Assembly (NCBI GenBank): GCA_027579435.1
Contig: JANBPK010000799.1
Location: 1 to 42,505, forward strand
From: Candolleomyces eurysporus
Taxonomy: Eukaryota; Basidiomycota; Agaricomycetes; Agaricales; Psathyrellaceae
DNA: 42,505 nucleotides
Reading direction: 5' to 3'
In this document: one piece after another, positions 21,198-33,458 of the stretch
Position numbering within the stretch: position 1 is the first letter of the stretch
Layout of the letters: the number at the start of each line of letters is the position of its first letter
Notes under the pieces: model-generated
Databases searched by the model: none
What the model was told of the DNA's origin: nothing
The model's input: only the letters and a program-made list of their open reading frames with translations
Translations under genes and position numbers: made by a program

Positions 21198-22884
21198 TCA
21201 AGAAAAGCCGAAACTGACTTCCATGCCCTGGAATCTTCTGAGNCTGTAGGCGCTAAGCTCACCCTCGAGCTGACTCGGATGCATCGGATGTTCCTCATCC
21301 TCGAGTTCAACGGGTTTCTTGTAAGTCAGTACAAATTTCCGTAGAGAATCCTTGCTTTGGCGCTTGTCTGGGTACCTCGCCTCGATGAACTCGCCAATNA
21401 TANTGGGATTGAAGTATGGGATTAGGAGCGGAATGTTGAGCAATTCCAAAANTTCCAGTCTGGGNAACAATGGGGGTGCACCCTCAAATAGCCAAAAGTC
21501 TTGGGCGTTGAATGTGACCGTATCCAACGTCAGGTGGGTCAGCGTAGGGAGATTNGAAAGGATGGTTTTGAGTATTAATCTGTCCGAGTTCGCTTGGAAG
21601 CTGAGGTAGTGAATTCGAAAGCGGAGNAGTTTGCATTCGGATCGCTCGACGAAGGATACGATGTGAGAGCCGAGTTGGTCTGGCGCTTCTTCGACTTCGC
21701 ATTCATCAAAGGCGCCGATTATTGGTTTGAAGCTCATGTCGAGCTCGNNGAGNGACGGCGTCCTGAATAAGCGCAAAAATTTATCGATATCACACGCTAC
21801 TGTGTGCTCTAATCGAANGGTGCGCAGTTTGGGNAGGGAAATTCCATCGNTNTGAAGGAGAATGCTCTGGGTAANATTCTTACACTTGAAAGAGTATCGC
21901 TCGAAATCGAATACAAGGGTTTCGAGGTTTGTGCAATCTCGTAAAGCTCGTAAGGCCGAAGTGGCTTCCCCGNTGAGCTCGAGTCTGAGGGTGGTGANAC
22001 GATGAGTGAGTGGCNGAGGGATCCACAAACATGGTGTGGGCCAATCGATGTTGGGGACATCAAAATCGNTGGGGTTGANTNNAGGGAGACGCAGCTCGAA
22101 TGATGTAATCGCTGGTGGAAGCCGGTTGAAGNTACCATCTAACATCATTTCGCCGAGATCGAAAGATCGANTGTACCTCCACTCGCGGAACTCCAAACCC
22201 AGCGACCGTACCGAATCCCATGATAGGGTTGGCATCCCCTGCTTTATGTGCTCCATCGTGATTGCGAGNTTTCGAAAGCATTGTCCGCGAGGAAAAGAGA
22301 GNGAAAGTTTCTGGATNANAGGTCCGTCTGTCAGAAGGGCTGCCAGCGGACCTTGNGGGACGGATGGTAGGCATTCATTGGAGGTGGTGCAGGACGGGTC
22401 GTGCTCGGGGACATAGAGCTTCAGGCTCTTCGGGAGGTCTTTTGAACGGGTTAGCCAGAGCTTTATTTTCTCGAACATTCGAGGAGTCCAACAGTGTTTG
22501 GGGAAGACNTCGAGGTCACCCCAGAGCTGATGCGCTTCNAGTGCTCCATCGCGCCAACCTCTGCTGACAAGGGAGAGCGTGATNAGGTTATNCCCCCTTG
22601 TGGTTTNGCTNGACATTNTCAGGAGAGAGTGCGAAACTGAATATCTCTCCAAGAAGCTCAAGAGGCATTCGGCGCAGGGGAGAGAGGAGGGTCTGGTATA
22701 TTTGACGCTCCTGCTCGAGCTTTCGTAGCTGGATTTGAAGATTATCGATAGCTTCGTTTAACTTGCTTATTTCATGCTGAATGGATGTTACTTCAAAAGG
22801 TTGTGGCGCGAAATTGCTGTTGATCAAATGGGACAGGGTATTGGAAAATTGGTCCATGGGTTTCGATGCGTGGAAGAACTTCAA
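21198..22884 (-). CDS. Coiled-coil F-box protein with LRR-like C-terminal part
   Basis: Predicted SCF ubiquitin-ligase substrate adaptor of about 560 residues. The start at 22884 leads into a coiled coil (ISKLNEAIDNLQIQLRKLEQE) directly followed by an F-box-like motif (RMPLELLGEIFSFALS). This order is very common in mushroom genomes. The frame changes within the N cluster at about 22590-22620 and continues as ITLSLVSRGWRDGA, HQLWGDL. After that come repeated Leu-rich segments (TNLETLVFDFERYS, LPTLTHLTLDTVTF, RLEXLELLNIPLLIPY) that resemble degenerate LRRs, ending in MEVSFGFS. More than twenty Ns prevent an exact sequence. I see no clear intron. The substrate is unknown. Confidence 0.75.
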
Positions 22885-23162
22885 GGCGAGAGTTTGGGTA
22901 GCTACAGACCTGTGTCAAAGNAAGTGGGCGCAATCTTTCTTTCAGGCGCCGACAGAAANCGAAGCNGCTTGGCCTGAATTCTCGGGAGGTCAATCTCGAC
23001 AGAGAAATCCATNCATTTAGTNANAGTTGTTTAAACATANANATNACAGGATGTAAAAGTAGATGGGCATNGAGAATCAAGTNTAAATAACATAGTCGGA
23101 ATATCNGGGTCCGACGAGATGGGACCAAGNGAGCGANAGCNAGGGTCAAGCACCTCGCCGTC

Positions 23163-25137
23163 CTAGTCTTCCTGGCAATTGNCGGGGTTTATCCAGGTGT
23201 AATCNTTGTTNNCTCANCTAGAGGAGGGATTTNCCTTCGGGGCACCGTTGCAGTAAGCTCAAGAACACATTCAGGATATTTGGGTCGGGCACGGAGATTC
23301 AAGTGGTAATTGATGCGAGGTCGCTCATTCCTAGGAATGAACGTGTCTAGTAGCCTTCCGTACGCTGCGACTTCGGCACTGGAAATGAATGGATGAGATA
23401 NGTACTCGAATATATGAGATAATTTACCAGTCTGTAAAATAAGGATGGTCNTTCATCTCGCTAAGCTGCAAGCGGCGCCCGGCGTCGATCCTGAGCAGCT
23501 AAGGGCATCATCCAGATTAGCCGTTTATACGATAAAGNNGCTTAAGGTTGGANAGAAACTCACATTGAGAACCAAATCGGTCGCATTGGCTTGGTCGCTT
23601 CTGCGNATGCCATACANCTCTAGCTGNTCGAGTCGATATTCATCGTTAATCGCAGTTAACCACTCATAACAACCATNAAACCTGAAGATAGGCTGGNGCA
23701 ATCNGTAAGCGACGCATTCATTCAAGAAAATAATGGCCTACTGCATACCTCGTAACGCTCCTTAGCAGTGAGCAACTCTGCAGCAACGCATCCCAAGGAC
23801 CATACATCAACTTCTTTCCCATATCCCTTCAAAGCGGTNCACTGTTCGTCTGGATCATCCACAATANNNCNCTTCGCGGAGTTGACCTTACGAATCATCT
23901 TCTGTACCTCTGGCGCGACATACGGCCGTGTACCACGAGTAGAGTAGGCGTAGGAAACGCCAGAGAGGAGGGGCTTCCCTTCGTGGTCGATGTAAGCNTT
24001 TTCGAAGTTGCTGATNTTGACGCTCCCNTTCCAGTCAATGAGAATGTTGCNAGGTTTGACTTCNCGATGNATGATTCCATTTCGATGGAGACAGTCGAGC
24101 CCGTCANCCTGCANAATTGNATGGGATCGATATANANGAGGAATCAAACNAANGANNCNAGAGAAGCGCACCAATTGAGCTATCCAGGCCCTCGCAAAAC
24201 GTGTTTTGTCGATATCGACTTTCTTCAACAGTACNTCCAGTAATTCGCATCTCGTAAAGGGCTGTCAGAAAATCAAGGAGCTCGGTCAAGACTCGGTGTA
24301 TCCAGCAATATGCAACTAATAACTCACCAAAATCAGATAATGAGCACGTTCGTTCTCCATCACTCCAGCAGTAGCCAGAACAAACTCCCTATCCTTCCGT
24401 TCGACCTCAGCCAAACGCTTATGCACCTTCAGTTCACGACGAAGAATGAATCGAGGATTAGGAAAGTCAAGCCTGACAGGCCCATCCGACTTTACAAACA
24501 CAGTCAACGCAACGAAATGCCTCGAATCGTTCGGATACTGCGGTTCATGCGTAGCGAGGAACTTCCTATAATTCGTCTCCCCAAGCCCATCTAGAGTCTG
24601 TATGAGCACAAATCGTTTTGGAGAAGTAGAGCCATAGTGCAATTTGAGATGATCTAGCTTTGAAGTCCCTGGAGAGAGTGAGATAGGCTTTGGGAGGAAT
24701 GGGAAGTAGGCTACGTTCGTTGGTCGNGGCACNGTTCCTATAGGACGGTGCTCNAGGAGCCATGGAACGAGCTNTTTGAGGTGATGTTTTAGCATGNGGC
24801 GCTCGCTCTTAGGCGGTAGAGGNGTTTTNTTCTTATACTTGGGATTGCNGGAAACNAAGCTNTTGGTGGCACCNTGACTTNTTTGCCCGTCGATCGCGTC
24901 GGANCGGGTGAGAGGGACGCCAGTTGACCTGCGGGTCAATCTGGNTGTGTCTTGGTAGGCCCGATAATCTTCGACGGCAGTCAGCGACGAGCTTCGACTG
25001 TGGGTTGGAGAACTTGTGAAGGCTAGAGTAACTTCTGAGCCCAAAGACTGTGGCGAAGAGCATAAAGAGGACGCGTCGCCAAACAGTGATGACTCGGAAT
25101 GGTCGGAGCCAGAGGGAATAGAAATGGACAGCGACAT
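23163..25137 (-). CDS. Protein kinase-like protein, probable pseudokinase
   Basis: Kinase fold split by several introns (24262-24327 is clear; others lie near 24115-24170, 23720-23755, 23510-23570 and 23395-23435). The N-terminal 100 residues are Ser-rich. N-lobe: glycine-loop-like TLDGLGETNY, then VALTVFVK where VA(I/L)K is expected, so Lys is Thr (24502-24504). C-lobe: LDCLHRNGI, H-R-E-V-K-P in place of HRDVKP (Glu codon 24061-24063), N-F-E in place of DFG (24001-24009). GTRPYVAPE, DVWSLGCVAAELL and RRLQLSEM, DHPYF are conserved. The three catalytic positions are changed in codons free of N. It is therefore likely catalytically dead or highly atypical, serving as a scaffold or allosteric partner. 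The C-terminal end (about 23163) is approximate because of Ns. Start chosen at ATG 25137; 25149 is possible. Confidence 0.7.
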
Positions 25138-27418
25138 AGCGAGNGGCACAGGNCTGCAGTCACGTATGGGATGGGGTTCGTCGANGTTTAAGAGCCACCC
25201 TCATAATATCTGGTTTAAATATGCCACAATGGGCTGCATTGACGTCGTCTTCTGGATTGACCACAATCGTTTGTGTTCCCGTTGTGGCATTGATGGCCAC
25301 AATGGGCTTCTATATTCTGGATGCGCTTCTCAACGCGAGCCATGAAGNATAATAATGGTGCATTNATTTTCAGGTTTGGGAGGCACTCACAGTGGAGACA
25401 TGCGAAGCAGAATGGANNNNNNNNCGAGGAGGANCNGAGGAGGAAGGAAAGATGATGCAGCGTGATCTTGTGAGATTGAAGAGCGAATCCAGAGCTGAAG
25501 GATGCCATATAGTTTGAGGCAAGATGCTCACCCAAAGGCGAAGTATAGTCAGGATACTAATATCGCGAGTACGAAGTCCGGACGACAATGACGAAGGCGA
25601 GAAAATGAACCCAGGCNGAACAGTCTGTTGGCAGGTAGNGTCTGNAAGAATACCCATCCTAGAGGCTNGAANTNAGAGCNTGCTCGTTGCTGCATCCGAG
25701 AAAGAGTAGGCAAACGAAACNAACTGGGTTCCACNCCGCTGTAGATNCTCGGTGCGTGAAACGTTGNNGTGATGGCGAATGNGCCGCTTGATTTGCTTTG
25801 ACCCTTCAATCCCGCGAGCATCGGANAAGACCGAGAACAGAAATCCTGCCCCTATCTACATTCAATTTCTGGAACCGACCNTTCCCGGGTTCAACTATTT
25901 CATTTGTCATATTCCTTGAATGACTACATGTTGGATGATCGTCGATGAGTCCCAGGTTTCTGTNCTGTTGATCTTGACATGAGTTCCCCCTTATCAATGA
26001 AGTGAATNGGGGTTCCGACTAGAATCTAATCGACGATTTCGCAGNTCAGAAGAAAGCGTAGCGAAGCGATATGGGCGCTTTGTGGGAATGTTGTTTTCAT
26101 AGAATGTTCGAATGAACCATCGGAAATGTGCCAGTCCAACATGCGACATTGTAGAACCATTTCGGTGAGCTCGCAATCGAGCCTGGGTTGAAACCCACTT
26201 TGACCAAGAACAGAGAATAGCATATCTNTATCTCCGTAACATGAGGGACCTGCACTGTAGCCTTGCTAGAAGGATGATCATCGCAAATATCGATAGGGGA
26301 TAGTACAATGCCGATGCACTCGGTTGTCAAAGGGAGCTAGCTATACTTGTGATAAGGAGGTAAAGGAAACTATCGCCGGNGCATAGTGGAGAGGATAGCG
26401 CTGATATGACATCATATTGCTATGGNANNNGGTANACGCAGAAAGGAATANGCAAGCCAAGTTGGGTGGGGTGGAGCGAGCGACTGCCGCGAAGGTTGAA
26501 CGAGTCAAGGATGGGNACCCCGAAATCACGAAAGGGATACGATACCCGGTCCTAGGATCCCACATCTCGGGGTAANAAAACACGNTGCATGCGGGGAATG
26601 TTGAACACCTCGTAAGGCCGATCTCTAGCAAAACAAGAGAACGACCGAAATAAATGTTCGATCTCTACTCTTCCCCTACTTAGCAACTCGANACTCGGTG
26701 GTAGAGAGCCGAGCATCGAGTGAATAGATTGGGGTACCTGTCGTAACGTCATCCACAAACAAAAAAGCCGGGCCCCAAAGATACTATGAACCTTGTCCAT
26801 AAGGCNAAANGACCCTAGATCGAGANAACACGGGCANTACAAACATTCAGGGCTCCAAGANGCAAGCGAGAAGCAACCTCAAGAAAATTTTGTCCACCNG
26901 AACGTGACCTTCAAGAGCATCGATAGTGGATATCGAGCGGACGCAGGGTCTATTGAGAGAGATGGGGAAACGCCTCACTTCATGTTCGGGTACGCAGCTG
27001 CCTGCNGNTNGCGTGGCGGAGGATGGTGGTTGGGATCAAGCCATACACTGTCGTGGATGTNAGCAAAACGCTTTTATTTGCCGGCCTCAGGGCCGATCGG
27101 CCGCCGCCGCATGCCTCGGNAAAATCCTGGAATATTGCCAGAAAATGTTGGGAAAGTGGGAAATGCGCTGATTTCTGCTGATTTTTAGGCAACTCAGCTG
27201 GTGATCTACTCNGCATGGGAAAAGTCGTGTCCAAAAGGCCGATTTACGGCNNCAAACATCACGACAGTTGCGGGAGCGTCGTCGGTCCGTTCTCCGACTA
27301 ACCCCGAGCCCCGTGTTATTGCAAAGTCTTAGCCGGCAGGCAAGTTATACTACCTTGGTCGTCGCCACGTCTGCACTCGGTTGTCGTCGCTCACCTCGAG
27401 CTCGAGCTTTCCGTCAAC
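25138..27418. other. N-rich region without a supported gene
   Basis: About 2.3 kb with scattered Ns and only short ORFs on both strands. Possible fragments on the minus strand (for example MDKVHSIFGARLFCLW near 26780) have no family signal. It contains the small hairpin/direct repeat listed separately. The last 200 bp should hold the CHO2 promoter. Confidence 0.4.
25223..25308. repeat. 13-bp direct repeat with hairpin
   Basis: gccacaatgggct occurs at 25223-25235 and again at 25296-25308. The second copy also forms an 11-bp stem with cccgttgtggc at 25278-25288 (one G-T wobble, 7-nt loop). No function assigned. Confidence 0.5.
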
Positions 27419-30400
27419 ATGCCCGGCTCTCAGAGCTTTCTGCGCCAGCGAAAGGCCACCTCTACNTCGCTCAAAAAGAAACGATCGAAATCCAGTCAGG
27501 ACTCTGACAGAACCGCAAAGGACGAGAGCCTCGCGCCTCAGTCGGACAGCAAGGAGGAGGAGGTATGGGGGAAAACCCCTGACGGCCAAGGTATGGACAG
27601 CAGCGAGCTCTCGGATCTTCTCGATGCTGACCGTGGTATATTCGGCGCTAGTCTTCCGCGTTCCAACGACGAACGATGTCTTGACCACGTTGCTCGATCC
27701 TCGTTATCCAAAGAGTCATCTGGATTTGCTCAATCTCGGGTTATTGGGCCTTCAGCTCGTCTTGTACTTCGTTCTGCCACGCCATGTCTCTCAGGTCTTC
27801 TTCGTCCTGTATTTCGCGTTTTGGCGCGCCGCATACGATGCAGGCTTGGGATGGGTCCTCACCAAACAGAGCAAGAAGAAATGGATTGTCAAGGAGGTTC
27901 AGAAACGCGGCTGGCTCGACGCAAAATTGCGTCCCGCAGTCAGGGATTGGATTCGCAAGCAACTTCAGCACAAGATGGGCAAAGATTATTCGTTTGATGT
28001 GAGCTTTTACTGGACCATAGCTAGGTATCCCGCTCACTTCTCCATCTTTCTAGGAGTTGCCCCTCGAGTACAATACCTGGCTTCTGTTTCGCCAACTGGT
28101 AGATGTTATTTTGATCAAGTAAGTTCTCCCTTATCCAAACCTTGACGTCGATATCTAATCTTATCGGCCTCCCAGTGATTTCTTGTCGTACTGCATGTTC
28201 GCCTTCTCCTGCTTCCGTATTCCGCACGGTTTGTCCGGCGTTGTCCATGCCATCAGGTTCGTGTCAAGAGCTCATCTGTGCATTATATTCGCTTACCGTT
28301 GACGCACATACTAGGTGGCTCGGTGGTATCGCCTTGATTGGCTTCAATCTCTGGGTGAAAGTCGAAGCTCACAACGTCGTAAAGGACTACGGCTGGTATT
28401 GGGGTGACTGCTTCTTCCAACGAGGAGCCTTGGTATTCGATGGAGTTTTCGAATTGGCTCCTCACCCAATGTACTCAGTTGGTAAGTCAAATAATGCGTC
28501 ATATTCGTCATATTTCTCTCATTTTGCACCATAGGCTACGCCGGTTATTATGGTCTGTCGCTTATTTCGGGCAGCTACAAGGTCCTCTTCGTCAGTTTGG
28601 CCGCACATGCTGCTCAATTCGGCTTCTTGCTCTTCTTCGAGAACCCTCGTGAGTAGACACCTCTCGTCTCCCATTCAGATGACTGATTGAATGCCGTTCA
28701 GATATTGAGCGTAACTACGGCCGGAAGAAACCGATCGCCAAGCGCATTCCTATTACCTCGCGGTCGAGAGCTAGCAGCGCTGTGGCTGGACCGAGCACGG
28801 CTGTTGAGACCACCGTTCCTGTTCCTGTTCCCGAATCTGGAGCCGAATCCTCTACCCCTGCGATCACCGAAGGAGACTCAGCAACGACCGAACCAGAGTT
28901 AGAAACAGAGACCGAGGTCGAGGAGGATATTGGCCCCGTTGGAATGAATCTACCCAATGTGACAAAACCCTCCAGTACGATCAAACCTAAGCAATCCAGA
29001 CACCAACCTCAGTCTTCTACAGCCAGCTCCATTTCATCGCAAGTCGGCTCAGTCCACCAAAAGAAGAAGGAAAAATCCCTGTCGCAGCATGACCTGCTAA
29101 CCAAGTACTTCCGACGTGATGTTGTCGTATTCCGCAACCTCGATCTGCTAAGGTCCGTGAATCGTACGATCACTCCACTCATAGACCGACTGACGCATGC
29201 ATATAGGGCAACTGATGCAATGCTTGTTCTCATTCTGGGCTATTCTCTGGCCAGCTGGCTGCTTCCAGCGCTCTCACCTAGAGCGGCTCTTGGATTACAC
29301 TACATTCATGCTCTGTCATGGGTCCTTATCCATTACGTTGGCCTCGGACTCCTTCTCCGTGCCCAGAGCGAGAACAAATTCCTCGTGCGGCATTTCTTGA
29401 AGAACTATCACTATCCGGAGAAGGAAGCTGGTCAAGGTGCGATCATCGAGGCCTTCAACAATTGGAAAATCCTCTATAACCTTACCCTGTGCATGACCTA
29501 CGGTTCGTGTCTCACCTCTTATCTCTCGTATATTGGAATTTCTTATGCTTTACTTTAGTCTCGTGCCTCGGTGTTGTATCGAAAACGTACTCGCTGCCGA
29601 ACGACTGGGGTGTAGGGAATGAGCTCTTGTTCCATACTTTGGGATTGGTACGTTGGAAATTGACATTCAGATGGAGCTCTAACTGACCCCCCCATCCAGC
29701 TCCTCGTTGCTTTACACATTTGGGCTACGCTGGAATCTTTTGAGGTAGTTGGCGTGTTCGGTGCGTTTTCAATTTCAATCGCTTATGTGTTAATTAGACT
29801 TCTAACTATTTGGTAACCCGCAGGTTGGTTCTTCGGCGACTTCTTTATGGAGGAATTCCCGTCACATTTGGAGTACACTGGCATTTACCGGTTCGTCTAC
29901 TTATTAACTACCGGCCGCATGCAATGCCTCATTCCCATTTGCCTGCAGGTACCTAAACAACCCGGAGGCTATGGGCGGAGCTGCGTGGTTCGGCCTGGCC
30001 CTGATCAGCGGCAGCAAGCTTGTCCTTTCCTTGGCGGTCGTAAGGCACCTCGTCAACTGGTGGTTCCTTACCAGTGTGGAGAAGTACGTTCATGAGTTAC
30101 CCTACGCTCTTCGGCTGACGGTTATGCTGACACAATTCATCACCCGTAGTCCGCACATGCGCAAGCTTTACGGGGATTCTCTACGTCAAGACGCTGGTTT
30201 CGTCAAGGTTATCAAGAATGTTGCTAGTAAGAATGCGAAAATGTTGGAGTCGCGTGCCGATAAGCATGTTCCGGAGCTCAAGAGGGTTGTCACTGAGGTC
30301 AAGGGCACCTTTGACAAGGTTTTCGAGGAGACCGCAGAGGCTGTGGAAGAGTTCCTCGCTAAATGTAAGATGGAAATGAGCGACGTCATGACAGAACTTA

Positions 30401-31555
30401 AAATTGCTGACAACCTTGATCATTCTAGCCGCTCCCAAATTCTCGGAGGTCGTGCAGGATACCAAAGTGCTACTTCAACAATCTCGGGAACGCCTGGTGA
30501 TCACGTATGTTCATTTAGTCCTTCACTTCCGATGCACCTCCGTTGTACTCATTTCTCATTTCCTTGACAGTCGGGTTGCGAATGATATTTCTTCGTACGA
30601 TTCTACCAAATATCGCGCCTCTATTCTTCCCAGCTCGACCACCGGTACCCTTGCTTTCCATCTGGGTGAGCCGATCACCGTCAAATGGGAGGCACCGCAT
30701 AACCACTCGCGTAAGGATTGGATTGGCCTCTACCGAGTACGTTTCAACTTCCTATTTCCGATGTGAATCCCAGATATTAATGATACCTTTTAGGTTGGTG
30801 CGAACAAGTCTACACTCGTCACGAAGACATCATCGATGGGCATGTGGCTTCCAGTTCACGGTGAAGAGTGGGACGGCGATGTTCCTTTGGGATTGGAACG
30901 AGCGCCTACAGACAGCCGAGACACCCAGTTTGGTAGTGTGACGTTCAAAGGGAACACACTGCCTTGGTTGGTCGGGCGCTATGAAGTACGTTAGCTTCCT
31001 CCTTCACAGTATCTCCTTCTGACTATGGAGTAGATCCGCTACCATCACGATGGCAAGTACAACGTCATGAGCCTTGATGGGCCTTTGGAAATCTATGGTC
31101 AGTGTCACTATCGAGTGCGATGTGCTGCGGCAAATGCTAAATCCAATTCAATTGTAGTCGATAAGCCAAGCGAGACGACCTTTGACACAGTCCGCGAAAC
31201 CCTCATGCATGTGGTACCCCTCTGCCTCGACTCGGACCCGTCTTTGATACCCCTGTCTTGCAAACCTCCGTCCACCCCCTCCACACCATCCGCGATGACA
31301 CCGACCTCCTTGCCGTTTGACGACGCCACCGCCACCTCTGTCACCGCCGACCACGAGCAGGACGACCGGGATCCGGATGACTTTACGTTCTGGTCAGAGC
31401 GACAGGCGAAACGTATTTCGGCTGCCATCAAGCAGGTGTTTGACGTTGATTATGCTCCTGAGGTCATTGTGGCGGACGCGAACCTCACGACGTTAGCTAA
31501 CCGGATACTCGTGTCGAAAGAATTGCTGTCAGGCCGGCCTCCTAATCCCGGATGA
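27419..31555 (+). CDS. CHO2: Phosphatidylethanolamine N-methyltransferase Cho2
   Basis: Catalyses the first SAM-dependent methylation of phosphatidylethanolamine on the way to phosphatidylcholine, in the ER membrane. Eighteen exons: 27419-27590, 27652-27998, 28054-28118, 28176-28256, 28315-28481, 28535-28648, 28702-29152, 29207-29502, 29559-29647, 29700-29760, 29824-29890, 29949-30083, 30150-30364, 30429-30504, 30571-30736, 30794-30985, 31034-31097, 31158-31555. They total 1052 codons including the stop. Recognised by [20 protein letters not shown], the membrane-embedded methyltransferase motif [12 protein letters not shown] (about 269-280), a second membrane half with [20 protein letters not shown], and the soluble C-terminal domain ([18 protein letters not shown]). 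A disordered Ser/Thr/Glu-rich linker of about 100 residues lies in exon 7, making the protein longer than yeast Cho2 (869 residues). Convergent with ALKBH6. Confidence 0.96.
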
Positions 31556-32120
31556 TATATTCCTTGGCCATCGGGAAGGGCGAATTGAATATCTAGGATA
31601 CCATATATCGATATCTTCTTATTGATACCATGATTAGGATATTCTGGCCTTTCTCTCAGTGTACCCATCTATTGTTTTCCTTTTTCATCCGTCTTTGGTA
31701 CCTGGATCTTTGTTTTGTACTCCCTTGTTCCCGGTTCTCCGATGTTTTCCCCTTTGCTTACTTCTCGTACCAATCCAGTTTTCTGCCGTTGCTACCCTGA
31801 AGTTCCGAATAAGTGAACGAACATTGAGTTGTTGTTCTTCAGGTAAGCTGACATTCTGGGCATGGTTGTCTGCTTGTTTTTTACGTTCTGAGAACCCTAT
31901 TCAGTCGTCTAAAATAAAGCTGCCTTGAGCCAGGGATCCTCCGATCTGCGGTGGCATTGTTTTGAGTTTGCCTCAACTCACCCGTGAGGGCCTGCAACCT
32001 CACGCAGCATAGCTCATTCCGACCGTGGCGTCGGCCTCTTCAAAAGGGCGTGCGGCAAGAGAATTTAGCCAAACATGGAGAAGCGTTTTCATAAAAGTAC
32101 AGCGGTCTGCCTTGTGTCCT
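31556..32120. other. Convergent intergenic region (CHO2 / ALKBH6 3' ends)
   Basis: 565 bp between two stop codons facing each other; pyrimidine-rich after CHO2. No supported gene. Confidence 0.6.
31913..31918 (+). terminator. Possible polyadenylation signal
   Basis: aataaa about 360 bases after the CHO2 stop. Fungal signals are degenerate, so this is only a candidate. Confidence 0.3.
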
Positions 32121-33458
32121 TTACGGAGAAGAGGCCGTGCCTCGAAGCCTTTGTAGATTTTTGGAAACCCTCGCTACGTCCCTGCAGGTTAAGCTCCACC
32201 GGGTAGAGCGCTGTAACACTTCCCCACTTGAAATCTTCTCCTTGAGTTCTTCATCTCGGAGCAGGTTCCAGTTGTTGATGGAAATGAAATCGCTTGAAGA
32301 TCCAACGTTTCCATTCCCAAGTTTCTGTGTTTGGGCTCCTGGTGCCAAAATACGGTCTTCGACAAGATCCTCTATTCTGCGGATAACAATAATTAAATCG
32401 TCGATTAATTAAAGTCAGCGACGGGGTGGAAATGTATTGAATACACCTGAATTTTAATTCGACTCACCCGTGTAGATGCTCCATGTACATGTCATCGAAC
32501 GATATGACAAGGCTTCGTCTTTCCAGAAGGAGTGATAACACTGGTTGGTGATCAATTGAGCGGCCCGTACCACCAGCTTCGACTGAATCAGAGTCCTCTT
32601 TATACCGATAATAATGGAATACGCAGTGAGATCCCAACGACAGCGTGGCCACTACGGGGTGGTACTTCGGGCCGTCTTCGTGTGGCTAATTAAAAAGTCC
32701 AAAGTCAGCGCAGGTCGCTGAAACGGGGAAATCGTTGAACTAGTAATACCATTATTCCTTGCCCAGGCTCGTACTGCCATCAGGAACATGTAAGTAATTA
32801 ATTAATACTTCAAGGGCTATCACCCGCCTCGTTCATGATGATATGGTTAGGCTGGCCGTGCGGAGACTTGTCGAAGGCTCCAGTCTGCCGAATCCGATGG
32901 ACGACATCCGGGCTGAGATGATCCAATAAATTTCGCAGTTCATACGCTTCTCCGTCTGCTTACTATTTGCACGCAAACGGCGGCAATGGTTCCGCATATA
33001 ACAGCCCTTTGGCAGTCATCTCACCTCCTTCAATTTAAGGGATGAGGGCTACCAGGTTAATCAAGAGTAAAACGGCAAGCTCACCCCAAATCTGCAGCCT
33101 TGAGGAGGGGGAGTTTCATTTAAGGATGGGTTGCGATTTTAAATTTCATGGAAATCTACCTTCTGTTTTGCAAATTCTTCCATTTAGGCTGTGGGGATTC
33201 CTGTATCTAGACGAGCACACGGTGTACAACAGGTCAGCGGCAAGTTGGAACTCTAACTCAATGCTAGCTCACCTTCCTCGTCAAGTATTCTTCTTCGTCT
33301 TCCTAGGTGGAGACATGAAGTTGGGAGGAGGATTACTGAGAAATCGTGCTTACGGTGATAAAATCAGGGAAGTATAGTACGTTACGATCAGCTACGTTAG
33401 ACCCTGATGGCAAAATGGATGATCTTGGGGTGAAAGGAGGTGAGCTAGCCCTTTCCAT
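32121..33458 (-). CDS. ALKBH6: ALKBH6-type 2-oxoglutarate/Fe(II) dioxygenase
   Basis: AlkB-family dioxygenase; members remove alkyl groups from nucleic acids, but the ALKBH6 substrate is not firmly established. Nine exons (minus): 33458-33354, 33302-33273, 33206-33160, 33098-33085, 33027-32973, 32912-32828, 32773-32750, 32685-32468, 32376-32121, totalling 278 codons including the stop. The reassembled protein reads VLYFPDFIT, KWKNLQNRRLQIWGGEMTAK, SPHGQPNHIIMNEYEPGQG, then the iron motif PHEDGP (His122, Asp124), VATLSLGSHCVFHYYRY, the distal histidine in EHLHG (about 190-192), and the 2-oxoglutarate arginines in RSTRWSLTCRDV. Length is close to that of human ALKBH6. Exon 4 is only 14 nt. The intron at 32774-32827 needs a GC donor. 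The last intron is longer (91 bp). Confidence 0.93.
32774..32827 (-). other. Probable GC-AG intron in ALKBH6 gene
   Basis: Exon GAG is followed by GCGGGTGATAG and the intron ends in GGCAG. Only this boundary joins the conserved NHIIMNE to YEPGQGIM in frame. The nearest GT, four bases inside the intron, would break the frame. Confidence 0.65.
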
